Source of the DNA: Frigoribacterium sp. PhB116
Lineage (GTDB): Bacteria > Actinomycetota > Actinomycetes > Actinomycetales > Microbacteriaceae
DNA length: 64,000 nucleotides
Assembly (NCBI RefSeq): GCF_004364285.1
Contig: NZ_SOBE01000002.1
Span: 1-64,000 of the forward strand
Direction of reading: 5' to 3'
The notes below the pieces were generated by a model. It was given only the letters and a program-made list of their open reading frames with translations, searched no databases and was not told where the DNA came from. A program made the translations under genes and the position numbers. This document shows positions 7,122-15,329 of this stretch, one piece after another. Position 1 is the first letter of the stretch; each line of letters starts with the position of its first letter.

Positions 7122-8441
7122 CTACTCGGCCTTCTCGGTCTGCCACTTCTCGGGGGCACGGTCGCCGTTGGGGCGGACCGGGCGCACGTCGCCGACGATC
7201 GGGATGGCGCGCTTGCGCAGGGCCCACATGTAGCGGACGAAGAAGTGGGTCAGCGTCGACAGGCGGTTGCCGTTGCCGAGCAGGCTCGTGATGTGCACGA
7301 AGACCCAGAGCAGCCAGGCGACGGGCCCGGTCATCGTGAAGCCGTTCGGCAGCTGCACCACGGCCGCGTTCGTGCCGACCGTGGCCATCGTGCCCTTGTC
7401 GTGGTACTTGAACGGCGTGGACGGCTTGCCGGCGAGGAGGCGCTCGATCTGTTCGCCGATGTGCTCGCCGCCCTGGATGGCCGGCTGGGCGAGCTGAGCG
7501 AGGGCGTCGTCGGTGGCCGCGATGTCGCCGGCGGCCCAGATGCGGTCGAGGCCCTTGACCGTGAGGTCGTCGTTGACCTGGATGCGGCCGCCGTGGGTCT
7601 GCGGGACGCCCCACGCGGCGACCTCGGCGTGCGCGGCGACGCCGGTCGCCCACACGACGAGCTCGGCGGGGATGAACTCGCCCGACGTGGTGTGCACGCC
7701 GTCGGGCGTGACCTCGTCGACGCCCGTGTCGAGCCGCAGGTCGACGCCGCGCTTGCGCAGCACCTTCGCGGCGTAGCGACGGAGGCGCGGCGCGAACGGC
7801 TTGAGGAGCTCGCCGCTGCGGTGCACCAGCGTGATCGTGATGCTCGAGGCGTCGATCTCGGGGTAGGCGTCCTTGAGGGCCTGGTCGCGCAGCTCGGCCA
7901 GTGCTCCGGCCATCTCGACGCCGGTCGCGCCGCCGCCGACGATGACGACCCGCACCTCGCCGCTGCCCTGCGACGCCGCCGCGTTCTCGAGCTGCGTGAA
8001 GAGCTCGTCGCGGATGCGGAGGGCCTGCGAGCGGGAGTACATCGAGTAGGCGAACTCGTAGGCGCCCTTGGTGCCGAAGTAGCTCGTGTTCACGCCGTTC
8101 GCGAGGACGAGCGCGTCGTACGAGATCTCCTCGCCGTCACGGAGCGTGATGACGCGCTCGTCGGCCCGGACGGTCGTGAGGAGCCCGTGCCGGAAGTCGG
8201 CGTTCGACTGCTTCGAGCGGAGGCTGCGGAGGAAGTACGTGACGTCGCCGGCGTTCAGGCCTCCGGTCGCGACCTGGTACATGAGCGGCTGGAACATGTT
8301 GTAGACGTGCCGGTCGATCAGCGTGATGTCGACGTCGGCGTCCTTGAGGGCGCGCATCGTCGCGATGCCGGCGAAGCCGCCGCCGACCACGACGACGTGG
8401 GGCCGGGTGACGTGCTCGTCGGAGGTGCGGTCGTCGGACAT
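7122..8441 (-). CDS. ndh: type II NADH dehydrogenase (NDH-2), FAD-dependent
   Basis: 439-residue flavoprotein that oxidises NADH and reduces menaquinone at the inner face of the membrane without proton pumping. The FAD-binding GGGFAG loop is at residues 20-25, the NADH-binding GGGATG at 169-174, and the second FAD contact GLDRIWAAGDIA is near residue 300. The quinone-site segment AQPAIQGGEHIGEQI and the C-terminal amphipathic/hydrophobic stretch WLLWVFVHITSLLG fit membrane attachment. ATG 8441 has an AGGAG site 7 nt upstream; a longer frame to 8558 lacks one. Monocistronic by context. Confidence 0.92.
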   Translation of the reverse strand: MSDDRTSDEHVTRPHVVVVGGGFAGIATMRALKDADVDITLIDRHVYNMFQPLMYQVATGGLNAGDVTYFLRSLRSKQSNADFRHGLLTTVRADERVITLRDGEEISYDALVLANGVNTSYFGTKGAYEFAYSMYSRSQALRIRDELFTQLENAAASQGSGEVRVVIVGGGATGVEMAGALAELRDQALKDAYPEIDASSITITLVHRSGELLKPFAPRLRRYAAKVLRKRGVDLRLDTGVDEVTPDGVHTTSGEFIPAELVVWATGVAAHAEVAAWGVPQTHGGRIQVNDDLTVKGLDRIWAAGDIAATDDALAQLAQPAIQGGEHIGEQIERLLAGKPSTPFKYHDKGTMATVGTNAAVVQLPNGFTMTGPVAWLLWVFVHITSLLGNGNRLSTLTHFFVRYMWALRKRAIPIVGDVRPVRPNGDRAPEKWQTEKAE

Positions 8442-8735
8442 GAGGGTGCTCCTGCGGGGTGCTCGGTTCGTGGCGGAGGTCGCCGGTGACCCCGATCTGC
8501 AGGCGGCTGGTTCCTCCGCCCGTGTCAGGTTACTCGCCTGCGAGGTGCCCTCGGACACCCTTCTGCAGGCTGCGCAACGACTGTTGTCCAGCGAGGGAGA
8601 GCGGTCCTCGCGGGGCAGGGCGGCGTAGCGTCGTCGTCACCGGATCAGAGGGCCCCGCGCGAGCGGACGGCCGAGGGGGTACAACGTCGTGACAGGACAC
8701 CACCGTCGAGGCTGCCGCGTGCGGGGCGAACGTCC

Positions 8736-9023
8736 GTGAAGGGCTACGTCCTCTGGCGTCGGGACGCGTCGCCCGTCGTCCGCCGCGACCGCGAGGGCGA
8801 CGACCGCCTGCGGCTGGTGGCGTCCCTCGAGGACCTCGTGCCCCTCGGCGCCGAGATCGCCGGGCTCGTGATCGACGACGACACGGACACGGACACGGGC
8901 CACGGGACGCAGGACGCGTCGTCGTCGGCCGACCCGGACCCGGACGACCGGCCGCTCGCGCCCGTCGTCCCGCTCTTCTCCGCCGACCGTCCCGCTCGTC
9001 GCCGTCGCCGCCTCCACCGCTGA
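8736..9023 (+). CDS. hypothetical protein, 95 residues
   Basis: I do not recognise this protein. It starts MKGYVLWRRDASPVVRRD, has a short folded-looking N-terminal half (to about residue 50), then an acidic Asp/Thr run and a strongly basic RRRRR tail. Support comes from almost uniform G/C at third codon positions throughout, unlike the competing antisense frame. GTG 8736 has only a weak upstream purine run. It stands 79 bp ahead of the dienelactone-hydrolase-like gene. Confidence 0.5.
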   Translation: MKGYVLWRRDASPVVRRDREGDDRLRLVASLEDLVPLGAEIAGLVIDDDTDTDTGHGTQDASSSADPDPDDRPLAPVVPLFSADRPARRRRRLHR

Positions 9024-9102
9024 CGTCGAGCTCTCGGGCTCGGGCTAGGGTCGTGACGACCGTCGCGCACCGGGCCGACGGCAGTCGAGGAGGCGCGCAG
9101 CC

Positions 9103-9693
9103 GTGACCGAGGTCGTCCTGTTCCACCACGCCCAGGGCCTGACCCGCGGGGTCGTCGCCTTCGCTGACGCGTTGCGGGCCGCCGGCCACGTCGTGCACAC
9201 GCCCGACCTGTACGAGGGGCGCACCTTCGACTCCATCGACGAGGGCCTCGAGTTCGTGCACGGCCTCGGCGTCGGCGAGGTCGCCGCCCGCGGGGTCCGC
9301 TCGGCCGCCGACTTCGACGCCGACGTCGTCTACGCGGGCTTCTCGCTGGGCGTGCTGCCCGCGCAGCACCTGGCGCAGTCGCGCCCCGGTGCCCGCGGCG
9401 CGCTCTTCTTCCACGCCTGCGTGCCCGCGGCCGAGTTCGGCACCTGGCCGGCCGGCCTCGCCCTGCAGGTGCACGGCATGGACCACGACCCCTTCTTCGC
9501 CGACGAGGGCGACCTCGACGCCGCCCGCGAGCTCGTGGCCCAGCTGCGGGCCGACGACCCCGGGGCCGACGCCGAGGTCTTCACCTACCCCGGCAGCGAG
9601 CACCTCTTCGCCGACTCGTCGCTGGCCGCGTACGAGGCGGCCGCGTCGGCGCTGCTCACGGAGCGCGCGCTCGCGTTCCTCGCACGGCACTAG
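9103..9693 (+). CDS. dienelactone hydrolase family protein
   Basis: 196-residue alpha/beta-hydrolase of the dienelactone hydrolase family, cytosolic. The oxyanion region is FHHAQG (residues 7-12). The nucleophile elbow is GFSLG (Ser81), where classical enzymes have Cys, so this is the serine variant. The acid is probably Asp in HGMDHDPF, and the His is in YPGSEHLFAD. It lacks a lid and is shorter than catabolic dienelactone hydrolases (about 230). GTG/ATG choice: GTG 9103, with GAGGAGG within an AGGAGGCGC copy about 10 nt upstream. The substrate is unknown. Confidence 0.82.
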   Translation: MTEVVLFHHAQGLTRGVVAFADALRAAGHVVHTPDLYEGRTFDSIDEGLEFVHGLGVGEVAARGVRSAADFDADVVYAGFSLGVLPAQHLAQSRPGARGALFFHACVPAAEFGTWPAGLALQVHGMDHDPFFADEGDLDAARELVAQLRADDPGADAEVFTYPGSEHLFADSSLAAYEAAASALLTERALAFLARH

Positions 9694-9835
9694 CGGAGGG
9701 TCGGCGAGAGGCGGCGACCGGGCGGGCCGAGGTCTGCCTGGGTCCTCGCCCGCACCTCCGGGGCAGAGTGGAGCGACCGCGGCACCCCCGACGTCGGGGG
9801 CGGACCCGCGGCACTCCACGAGAGAGGGACCAGAC

Positions 9836-10096
9836 ATGGGCGACACCACGAACGCACGCGACGACGACACGACGACCGGGACGGGCGTCGACGCAGGCTC
9901 CGGCGTCGAGGACGACGGCCGGTCGCCCCTCGGCCAGCAGGGCGCCTTCCGCGACGCGGAGGGGACGAGCGCCGACACCGAGTCGTCCGAGCAGGACGGC
10001 ACGGAGAGCGTGCCGCGCGCGGGCGGCGGCCCGGCGCCGACGGACGGCACGGGCACGAGCGGCACGGGCGTGACCGGCTCGGCAGCCGTCAGCTAG
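9836..10096 (+). CDS. acidic low-complexity protein with SPLGxxGAFRD motif
   Basis: 86 residues rich in Asp, Gly and Thr, predicted to be disordered. The middle carries RSPLGQQGAFRDAEG, which matches GSPLGEAGAYRDVES near the N-terminus of the next gene product, so the two are probably functionally linked. ATG 9836 has AGGGA 6-10 nt upstream. A perfect-arm hairpin terminator follows at 10112. It sits at the head of a stress-protein cluster; role unknown, possibly a desiccation or stress-associated hydrophilin. Confidence 0.6.
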   Translation: MGDTTNARDDDTTTGTGVDAGSGVEDDGRSPLGQQGAFRDAEGTSADTESSEQDGTESVPRAGGGPAPTDGTGTSGTGVTGSAAVS

Positions 10097-10111
10097 TCCG
10101 CGCCGCAGTCC

Positions 10112-10150
10112 GCAGGAAGGCCCCGTCCCGGGAGGACGGGGCCTTCCTGC
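10112..10150. terminator. intrinsic terminator-like hairpin
   Basis: GCAGGAAGGCCCCGTC (10112-10127) and GACGGGGCCTTCCTGC (10135-10150) form a perfect 16-bp stem with a 7-nt loop, 16 bp after the preceding stop codon. There is no T-tract. Confidence 0.75.
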
Positions 10151-10378
10151 GTGTCCGGCCACCGGTGCAGAGCTGGCCCTCGACGTACCCCGTCGACCCG
10201 GACCTCGGCGGGCTCGCCGGCGCGGATTGTCACTGCTGGAGGGAGCCGTGGTCAAGCCCCCCTGCCCCTTTGTCCCCCTGATGCTCGTTCCTGGGACGAG
10301 CCTCCCCGAGCTCGGGACAGATTGAGGCGACCACAGACGACCGTGGTCACCACGGTCACGACCCTGGAGAGGTTCGAC

Positions 10379-11230
10379 ATGAGCGACACCAACGGAGACG
10401 GCGCCACGCCGTCGACCCCCGTGTACGACCAGGCCGCCGAGACCGGCTCGCCGCTCGGCGAGGCCGGTGCCTACCGCGACGTCGAGAGCAGCCTCGAGCG
10501 TCCTCTCGACGACTCGAGCGGCGGCGGGAAGGCCGACGCGGCGAAGGGCGAGGCAGGCAAGGTCGCCGGCGACGCCGCGGAGCAGGCCGCGAACGTGGCC
10601 GGCAGCGCCAAGGAGCAGGCCGGCAAGGTCGCCTCGGAGGCCGCCGACCACGCCAAGCAGCTCTTCGGCCAGACGACGTCCGAGCTGAGGGACCAGGCCG
10701 GTGCGCAGCAGGAGAAGGCCGCGGCCGGCCTCCGCACCGTCGGTCAGCAGCTCGAGTCGATGGCGCAGGGCTCCGACAGCGGAGTCGCGCAGCAGCTCGT
10801 CGGCAACCTGTCGGGCCGCGCGCACGGCGTCGCCGAGTGGCTCGAGGGGCGCGACCCGGGGTCGCTGCTCGACGACGTCAAGCAGTTCGCCGCGCGCAAG
10901 CCCGGCACCTTCATCGCGATCGCCGCGGTCTCCGGCCTGCTCGCCGGCCGCGTCGTCAAGTCGCTGACCGCCGAGGCGAAGGACGAGCACGGGGCCGCGT
11001 CGACCTCCGCCCCGAGCGCCGGCACCTCGACCACGGGCGCGGCGCAGGCCACGGGTGCCGCGCACACCACGGGCACCTCGACCACCGGCCCGATCGCCGG
11101 CGAGTACGACGTCGTCACCGAGGGCGACGTCCCCGGTCTCGGCGCGACGGGCGGCGCATCCGGCACCACCGGCACGAGCACCAGCAGCGTGCCCGGCACC
11201 TGGCCCGACTCCACGGGAGCGCGCCCGTGA
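10379..11230 (+). CDS. LEA-like repeat membrane protein of a stress operon
   Basis: 283 residues. N-terminus with the SPLGEAGAYRD motif (about 24-34), then about 90 residues of Ala/Lys/Glu-rich amphipathic 11-mer-like repeats (KGEAGKVAGDAAEQAANVAG and similar) as in late-embryogenesis-abundant and apolipoprotein-like proteins. One hydrophobic segment (PGTFIAIAAVSGLLAGRVV, about 178-197) is followed by a Gly/Ser/Thr-rich tail. ATG 10379 follows GGAGAGG. Its stop overlaps the next start (GTGA), so it forms an operon with the holin-X-like and DUF3618 genes, a set usually induced by osmotic or desiccation stress in actinobacteria. Function is inferred. Confidence 0.75.
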   Translation: MSDTNGDGATPSTPVYDQAAETGSPLGEAGAYRDVESSLERPLDDSSGGGKADAAKGEAGKVAGDAAEQAANVAGSAKEQAGKVASEAADHAKQLFGQTTSELRDQAGAQQEKAAAGLRTVGQQLESMAQGSDSGVAQQLVGNLSGRAHGVAEWLEGRDPGSLLDDVKQFAARKPGTFIAIAAVSGLLAGRVVKSLTAEAKDEHGAASTSAPSAGTSTTGAAQATGAAHTTGTSTTGPIAGEYDVVTEGDVPGLGATGGASGTTGTSTSSVPGTWPDSTGARP

Positions 11231-11706
11231 CCGATCCGACCACGGGGGCGGCGTACCCGTCCTCTCCCGTCGGCGGCCCGGACCCCCGGGTCCCCGGCCC
11301 CGACTCACCCGCTCCGGAGGAACGCGCGGCGAACACGTCGCTCGGCGACCTGCTGAGCGGCGTGACCGGCGACATCTCCACCCTCTTCCGCCAGGAGGTC
11401 GAGCTGGCCAAGGCCGAGCTCAGCGTCTCGGCCAAGAAGGCGGGCAAGGGCGCCGGCATGTTCGGCGGTGCCGGGCTCACCGGCCTGTTCGCCCTGCTGT
11501 TCCTGTCGCTGGCGGCCATGTGGGGCCTCGGCTCCCTCATCGGCCTCGGCTGGTCGTCGCTGATCATCGCGGTGATCTACGGCGTCGTCGCGCTCGTGCT
11601 GTTCCTGCGCGGCAAGAAGGAGCTGAAGCAGATCCAGGGGGCGCCGAAGACGGTCGACTCCCTCAAGAAGATCCCCGACACCGTGAAGCCTGGAGGCACC
11701 GCATGA
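11227..11706 (+). CDS. phage holin family/YqjE-like membrane protein (Act_Hol-X type)
   Basis: 159 residues. A disordered Pro-rich N-terminus (1-40), then the family core SLGDLLSGVTGDISTLFRQEVELAKAE, then two transmembrane helices (about 82-107 and 112-133) and a basic tail. Despite the name, this family (PF07332, 'Actinobacterial holin-X') is chromosomal and pairs with DUF3618 proteins; there are no phage genes nearby. GTG 11227 overlaps the upstream stop (GTGA), and its own stop overlaps the next ATG (ATGA), indicating translational coupling. Confidence 0.82.
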   Translation: MTDPTTGAAYPSSPVGGPDPRVPGPDSPAPEERAANTSLGDLLSGVTGDISTLFRQEVELAKAELSVSAKKAGKGAGMFGGAGLTGLFALLFLSLAAMWGLGSLIGLGWSSLIIAVIYGVVALVLFLRGKKELKQIQGAPKTVDSLKKIPDTVKPGGTA

Positions 11707-12293
11707 CCAACGCAGACGGGTCGAAGACCCCCGAGGAGATCCGCGCCGAGATCGAGCGCACCCGCGCCGGACTCAGCTACGACGTCGACACGCTGGCCGA
11801 CAAGGTCGACCCGACGAGCATCGCCCACCGCCAGACCGACAAGGTCAAGGGCAGGTTGACCACCATGAAGGAGTCCGTCATGGGCACCGCCCACAGCGGC
11901 ACGAGCAGCGTCTCCGGGGCAGCCTCCGGCGCCGTGGACTCGGCCGAGGAGACCGCGCATCGGGCAGTGGGCAAGGCCAAGGGCAACCCGCTCGCCGTGG
12001 GGCTCATCGCCTTCGGCGTCGGCGCGCTCGTCGCCTCGCTCATCCCCGCGTCCGACGCCGAGCAGGAGCTGGCCGCCACGGCCAAGGACAAGGCCGGGCC
12101 TGCCGTCGACGCCGCCGAGGGCGCCGCGAAGGACGTCGCGCAGAACCTGAAGGAGCCCGCCCAGGAGGCGTTCTCCAGCGTGGCGGACACCGCGCAGGAG
12201 GCGGCGGGCACCGTCAAGAGCGACGCCCAGTCGGCCGTCGGCGACGTCAAGGACAGCGCCCAGCAGTCGAAGGACACCGTCCAGGGCGCCTGA
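11703..12293 (+). CDS. DUF3618 domain-containing protein
   Basis: 196 residues. The N-terminus KTPEEIRAEIERTRAGLSYDVDTLADKVDP is the DUF3618 signature. A single transmembrane segment NPLAVGLIAFGVGALVASLIP (about 98-118) is followed by a long Ala/Lys/Asp-rich amphipathic helix-forming tail resembling the LEA-like repeats of the gene two positions upstream. ATG overlaps the previous stop (ATGA). It is probably part of a membrane-associated stress complex with the holin-X protein. The manganese catalase follows after 27 bp with its own ribosome site, possibly in the same transcript. Confidence 0.85.
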   Translation: MTNADGSKTPEEIRAEIERTRAGLSYDVDTLADKVDPTSIAHRQTDKVKGRLTTMKESVMGTAHSGTSSVSGAASGAVDSAEETAHRAVGKAKGNPLAVGLIAFGVGALVASLIPASDAEQELAATAKDKAGPAVDAAEGAAKDVAQNLKEPAQEAFSSVADTAQEAAGTVKSDAQSAVGDVKDSAQQSKDTVQGA

Positions 12294-12320
12294 GCCCGTC
12301 ACCCTCTCGAAAGGAACCAC

Positions 12321-13202
12321 ATGTTCTTCCACAAGCAAGAGCTGCAGCACAGCGCCACCCCCGACGCCCCCGACGCGGTCTACGCGCGCAAGCTCCAGGA
12401 GGTGCTGGGCGGCCAGTACGGCGAGATCACCATCGCCATGCAGTACGGCTTCCAGGCCTGGAACACGCACATCCCCGGCAAGTACCGCGACCTGCTCTAC
12501 GGCATCGCCGCAGAGGAGTTCGGCCACGTCGAGATGCTCGCGATCATGATCTCGCAGCTGCTCGAGAAGGCCCCCGTCGGGCTCACCGACGAGGCCGTGC
12601 AGAACGACCCCGTCATGGCAGCCGTCATCGGCGGCACCGACGTGCAGCAGGCGATCGTCGCCGGCGCGGGCGCCCGCCCGGTCGACAGCATGGGCAACCC
12701 CTGGCAGGGCGCCTTCATCACCTCGAGCGGCAACCTGCTCGCCGACTTCACGGCGAACGCCAACGGCGAGATGCAGGGCCGTCTCCAGGCCGCGCGGCTG
12801 TACCACATGACCGACGACAAGGGCGTGAAGGACCTGCTGAGCTTCCTCATCGCCCGGGACACCATGCACCAGAACCAGTGGCTGGCCGCGATCCAGGAGC
12901 TGCAGGACGACGGGATCGAGCAGTTCCCGGTGCCGAGCACGTTCCCCCAGTCGAAGGAGGACCAGACGGTGAACTACCAGTACCTCAACTTCTCCGACGG
13001 CGAGCACGCGAAGGAGGGGTCGTGGGCCTCGGGCCCCTCGCCCGACGGCAAGGGTGAGTTCTCGTACCACGACGGTCCCACCACGACCGCGCCGATGCCC
13101 GCTCCGACCACGCCGGACGAGCGCTTCCACGGCACGACGGGCAAGCCGCCGCTGCTCGAGAAGACGAAGGGCGCCGTCAAGGACGCGCTGCACAAGGGCT
13201 GA
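12321..13202 (+). CDS. manganese (non-haem) catalase
   Basis: 293-residue ferritin-fold catalase that converts hydrogen peroxide to water and oxygen at a dimanganese centre in the cytosol. Metal ligands are visible in order: Glu35 (GGQYGEITIAMQY), Glu66 and His69 (AAEEFGHVEM), a Glu in GEMQGRLQAARLY and a His in RDTMHQNQW. The C-terminal extension (about 225-293) is Pro/Asp-rich as in other actinobacterial homologues. ATG follows AAAGGAA at 8 nt. The place behind the LEA/DUF3618 genes suggests a general or desiccation-stress role. Confidence 0.93.
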   Translation: MFFHKQELQHSATPDAPDAVYARKLQEVLGGQYGEITIAMQYGFQAWNTHIPGKYRDLLYGIAAEEFGHVEMLAIMISQLLEKAPVGLTDEAVQNDPVMAAVIGGTDVQQAIVAGAGARPVDSMGNPWQGAFITSSGNLLADFTANANGEMQGRLQAARLYHMTDDKGVKDLLSFLIARDTMHQNQWLAAIQELQDDGIEQFPVPSTFPQSKEDQTVNYQYLNFSDGEHAKEGSWASGPSPDGKGEFSYHDGPTTTAPMPAPTTPDERFHGTTGKPPLLEKTKGAVKDALHKG

Positions 13203-13213
13203 GCGCAGACGCA

Positions 13214-13250
13214 CGACGACCCCGTCCCCCCTCGAGGGGCGGGGTCGTCG
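13214..13250. terminator. hairpin terminator after the catalase gene
   Basis: CGACGACCCCGTCCC (from 13214) pairs with GGGCGGGGTCGTCG (to 13250) through about 15 bp, including one G-T pair. It lies 12 bp after the stop codon and between convergent genes. Confidence 0.7.
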
Positions 13251-13269
13251 CGCGTCGTGGCGGCAGGGG

Positions 13270-13527
13270 CTAGCGGCCGAGGACGATCGAGCCGGTGTGC
13301 GTGCGGATCGTGGAGGTGCGGGTGCTGAACGCGTTCAGCTGGGCGCGCACGTAGCGGCCGAGCGAGGTGCGCTGCACCGACGGCGTCACGTAGGCGCCGA
13401 TGGTGACGGCGTCGCGGTGCGCGGTCGAGACGTACGAGCCCACTGGCTCGTCGCGGCGGGTGGTGCTGACGTAGCGGCCGCCGAGCGGGAACGGCTGGGC
13501 GGGGGTGGTCGATGCGGTGCGGTCCAT
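13270..13527 (-). CDS. small GxYV-repeat protein
   Basis: 85 residues, not recognised. It contains four G-x-Y-V units at residues 17-20, 30-33, 44-47 and 57-60, spaced 13-14 residues, each followed by a short Ser/Thr/Arg stretch (for example GSYVSTAHRD). The regular spacing suggests short beta-strand repeats, or a processed or cell-wall-associated peptide; there is no signal peptide or membrane segment. ATG 13527 has GAGGAGG 6 nt upstream, a strong site. A TTGAA-TAG-TTCAA palindrome lies 95 bp upstream. Confidence 0.65.
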   Translation of the reverse strand: MDRTASTTPAQPFPLGGRYVSTTRRDEPVGSYVSTAHRDAVTIGAYVTPSVQRTSLGRYVRAQLNAFSTRTSTIRTHTGSIVLGR

Positions 13528-13621
13528 GGGGGCCTCCTCGTTCAGGGAGACGAGGGCCGCCGGTCGACTGAGGGCGGGGTGCTCGTCTCCGTCGGCGTGA
13601 GCACCACCCTAGCTCGCTTTC

Positions 13622-13634
13622 TTGAATAGTTCAA
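13622..13634. promoter_or_regulatory. TTGAATAGTTCAA palindrome, candidate operator
   Basis: A perfect 5-bp inverted repeat TTGAA-TAG-TTCAA sits in an AT-rich island (13617-13642) between two minus-strand genes. MarR- and OhrR-type regulators often use TTGAA/TTCAA half-sites. It is placed to control the GxYV-repeat gene at 13527. Confidence 0.4.
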
Positions 13635-13662
13635 AACAATGCCCCGACCGAGGAGGCGTGCG

Positions 13663-14295
13663 TCACGCCCCGACCAGCAGTCGCAGCCCCAGCGCCGTCA
13701 TCACCACGGCGATCAGGCCGTCGAGCACGCGCCACGACGACGGCTTCGCGAAGAACGGCTTGAGGAGGCGCGAGCCGAGGCCCAGCGCCGCGAACCACAG
13801 GAAGCTGCCCGCGATGGCCCCGCCCGCCCACCACCAGCGGAGGTCGCCCGGCTGCTGGTTCGCCACCGAGCCGAGGAACACGATCGTGTCGAGGTAGGTG
13901 TGGGGGTTCAGCCAGGTGAGGGCGAGCACGGTGACGACGGCGGTCTTCCTGCTCGGCTGCACCGCACCTCCTTCGGCCTGCAGCGCGCCCGACGGCCGGA
14001 TCGCCCGCCTCGCGGCGAACCCCGCGTAGACGAGCAGGAACGCGGCCCCGACGATGCGCACCACCACGAGAGCCTGCGGGGCCGCCGCGATCAAGGCCCC
14101 GACACCGGCGACCCCGGCGATGATCAGCACGGCGTCGCTCACGGCGCAGACCGCGATGACCGGGAGGACCACGCGGTTGACGCCCTGCAGGCCGATCTTC
14201 AGCACGTACGCGTTCTGTGCGCCGATCGCGACGATCAGGGCGAGGCCGGTGCCCATGCCGAACAGGGCGGGCAGCAGGAGGGAGGAGAAGGTCAC
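13663..14295 (-). CDS. LysE/ArgO family amino-acid exporter
   Basis: 210-residue inner-membrane exporter with six hydrophobic segments, matching LysE/ArgO (export of lysine, arginine or canavanine). Family hallmarks are GMGTGLALIVAIGAQNAYVLK (residues 13-33), with the conserved GAQNA/F box, and LTWLNPHTYLDTIVFLG (about 125-141), with the conserved LNPH-YLDT box. It is divergent from a LysR gene of the ArgP/LysG type 69 bp away, the standard pairing in which the regulator activates the exporter when basic amino acids accumulate. Confidence 0.92.
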   Translation of the reverse strand: MTFSSLLLPALFGMGTGLALIVAIGAQNAYVLKIGLQGVNRVVLPVIAVCAVSDAVLIIAGVAGVGALIAAAPQALVVVRIVGAAFLLVYAGFAARRAIRPSGALQAEGGAVQPSRKTAVVTVLALTWLNPHTYLDTIVFLGSVANQQPGDLRWWWAGGAIAGSFLWFAALGLGSRLLKPFFAKPSSWRVLDGLIAVVMTALGLRLLVGA

Positions 14296-14364
14296 GCCCT
14301 GACGCTAGGGAGCAGTCACCTCATCTCTCTAGCTCATGATCGTGATGCTGCATAAGCTCTGCTG

Positions 14365-15288
14365 ATGATCACCTTCGCCTCGGAGCACCTCGTGACCCTC
14401 CGCGCCCTCGTCGACGAGGGCACCTTCGAGGCAGCGGCCCAGCGGCTGCACATGACGCAGTCGGCCGTCTCGCAGCGCATCAAGCAACTCGAGCGCACGG
14501 CGGGGCAGGTGCTCGTGCAGCGCACCACGCCCGTCGTGACGACCGCGGCCGGCGACGTGGTGCTGCGCTACGCCCGGCAGGTGCAGCTGCTCGCCGACGA
14601 CGCGGCGGTCGAGCTGGGCGCCGGCGCGGGCGGCTCAGGAGGCGCCGGCGGGCCGGGCGGGCTCGGCACGTCGATCGCCGTGGCGGTGAACGCGGACTCG
14701 CTCGCGACCTGGTTCCTCGAGGCGCTCGCCGCCCTGCCGCCCGAGGTGGGCGCCGTGTTCGACCTGCACCGCGAGGACCAGGAGAACACGACCTCGCTGC
14801 TGCGCTCGGGCACGGTGCTCGCCGCGGTCACGTCGACGCGGGAGCCGCTGCAGGGCTGCTCGTCCGAGCCGCTCGGGCTGATGCGCTACCGCGCGGTCGC
14901 CAGTCCCGGCTTCGTCGACCGCTGGCTCGGGGGAGTGCCGACGATGGGCCGCGTCGACGCCGCGCCGATGCTCGACTTCGACCGGTCGGACCAGCTGCAG
15001 CGCGGGTTCCTCCGGGCCTCGCTCGGCTACGACCCGCGGCCGCCGCGGACGTTCGTCCCGTCGTCGGCCGACTTCGCCCGCGCCGCCCGGCTCGGCCTCG
15101 GCTGGGGGCTGCTGCCCGAGGCGCAGTGCCTCGACCTGCTCGCCGACGGGTCGCTCGTCGAGCTCGCGCCCGGCGAGCACGTCGACCTCGCCCTGTACTG
15201 GCAGCGCTGGGCCCTGTCGTCGCGGCTGCTCGACACGCTGACGGAGTCGGTGCGGCGCTCGGCGGCGGAGGTGCTGCTGCCGGCGTGA
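14365..15288 (+). CDS. ArgP/LysG-type LysR transcriptional regulator
   Basis: 307 residues. The N-terminal winged helix (about 4-62) includes LVDEGTFEAAAQRLHMTQSAVSQRIKQLE, the recognition helix of ArgP/IciA/LysG proteins. The effector domain (about 100-300) follows, with the family segment REDQENTTSLLRSGTVLAAVTS. A Gly/Ala-rich insertion (GAGAGGSGGAGGPGGLG) at 86-102 lies in the linker and contains one AGGAGGCGC copy at 14637. It is divergent from the LysE/ArgO exporter. Expected co-effector: lysine or arginine. Confidence 0.92.
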   Translation: MITFASEHLVTLRALVDEGTFEAAAQRLHMTQSAVSQRIKQLERTAGQVLVQRTTPVVTTAAGDVVLRYARQVQLLADDAAVELGAGAGGSGGAGGPGGLGTSIAVAVNADSLATWFLEALAALPPEVGAVFDLHREDQENTTSLLRSGTVLAAVTSTREPLQGCSSEPLGLMRYRAVASPGFVDRWLGGVPTMGRVDAAPMLDFDRSDQLQRGFLRASLGYDPRPPRTFVPSSADFARAARLGLGWGLLPEAQCLDLLADGSLVELAPGEHVDLALYWQRWALSSRLLDTLTESVRRSAAEVLLPA

Positions 15289-15329
15289 GCGGCGCCCCCG
15301 AGCACAGGAGGCGCGCGTACCGTGAGCCG

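Noticed and set aside
4482-8489. 1335-codon plus-strand open frame
   Set aside because: Out-of-frame with the FBP and MFS genes and antisense to TetR and NDH-2; Arg/Pro-rich shadow.
11227-11706. Prophage suggested by a 'holin' family name
   Set aside because: The holin-X family is a chromosomal stress-operon protein; no phage structural, lysis or integrase genes nearby.
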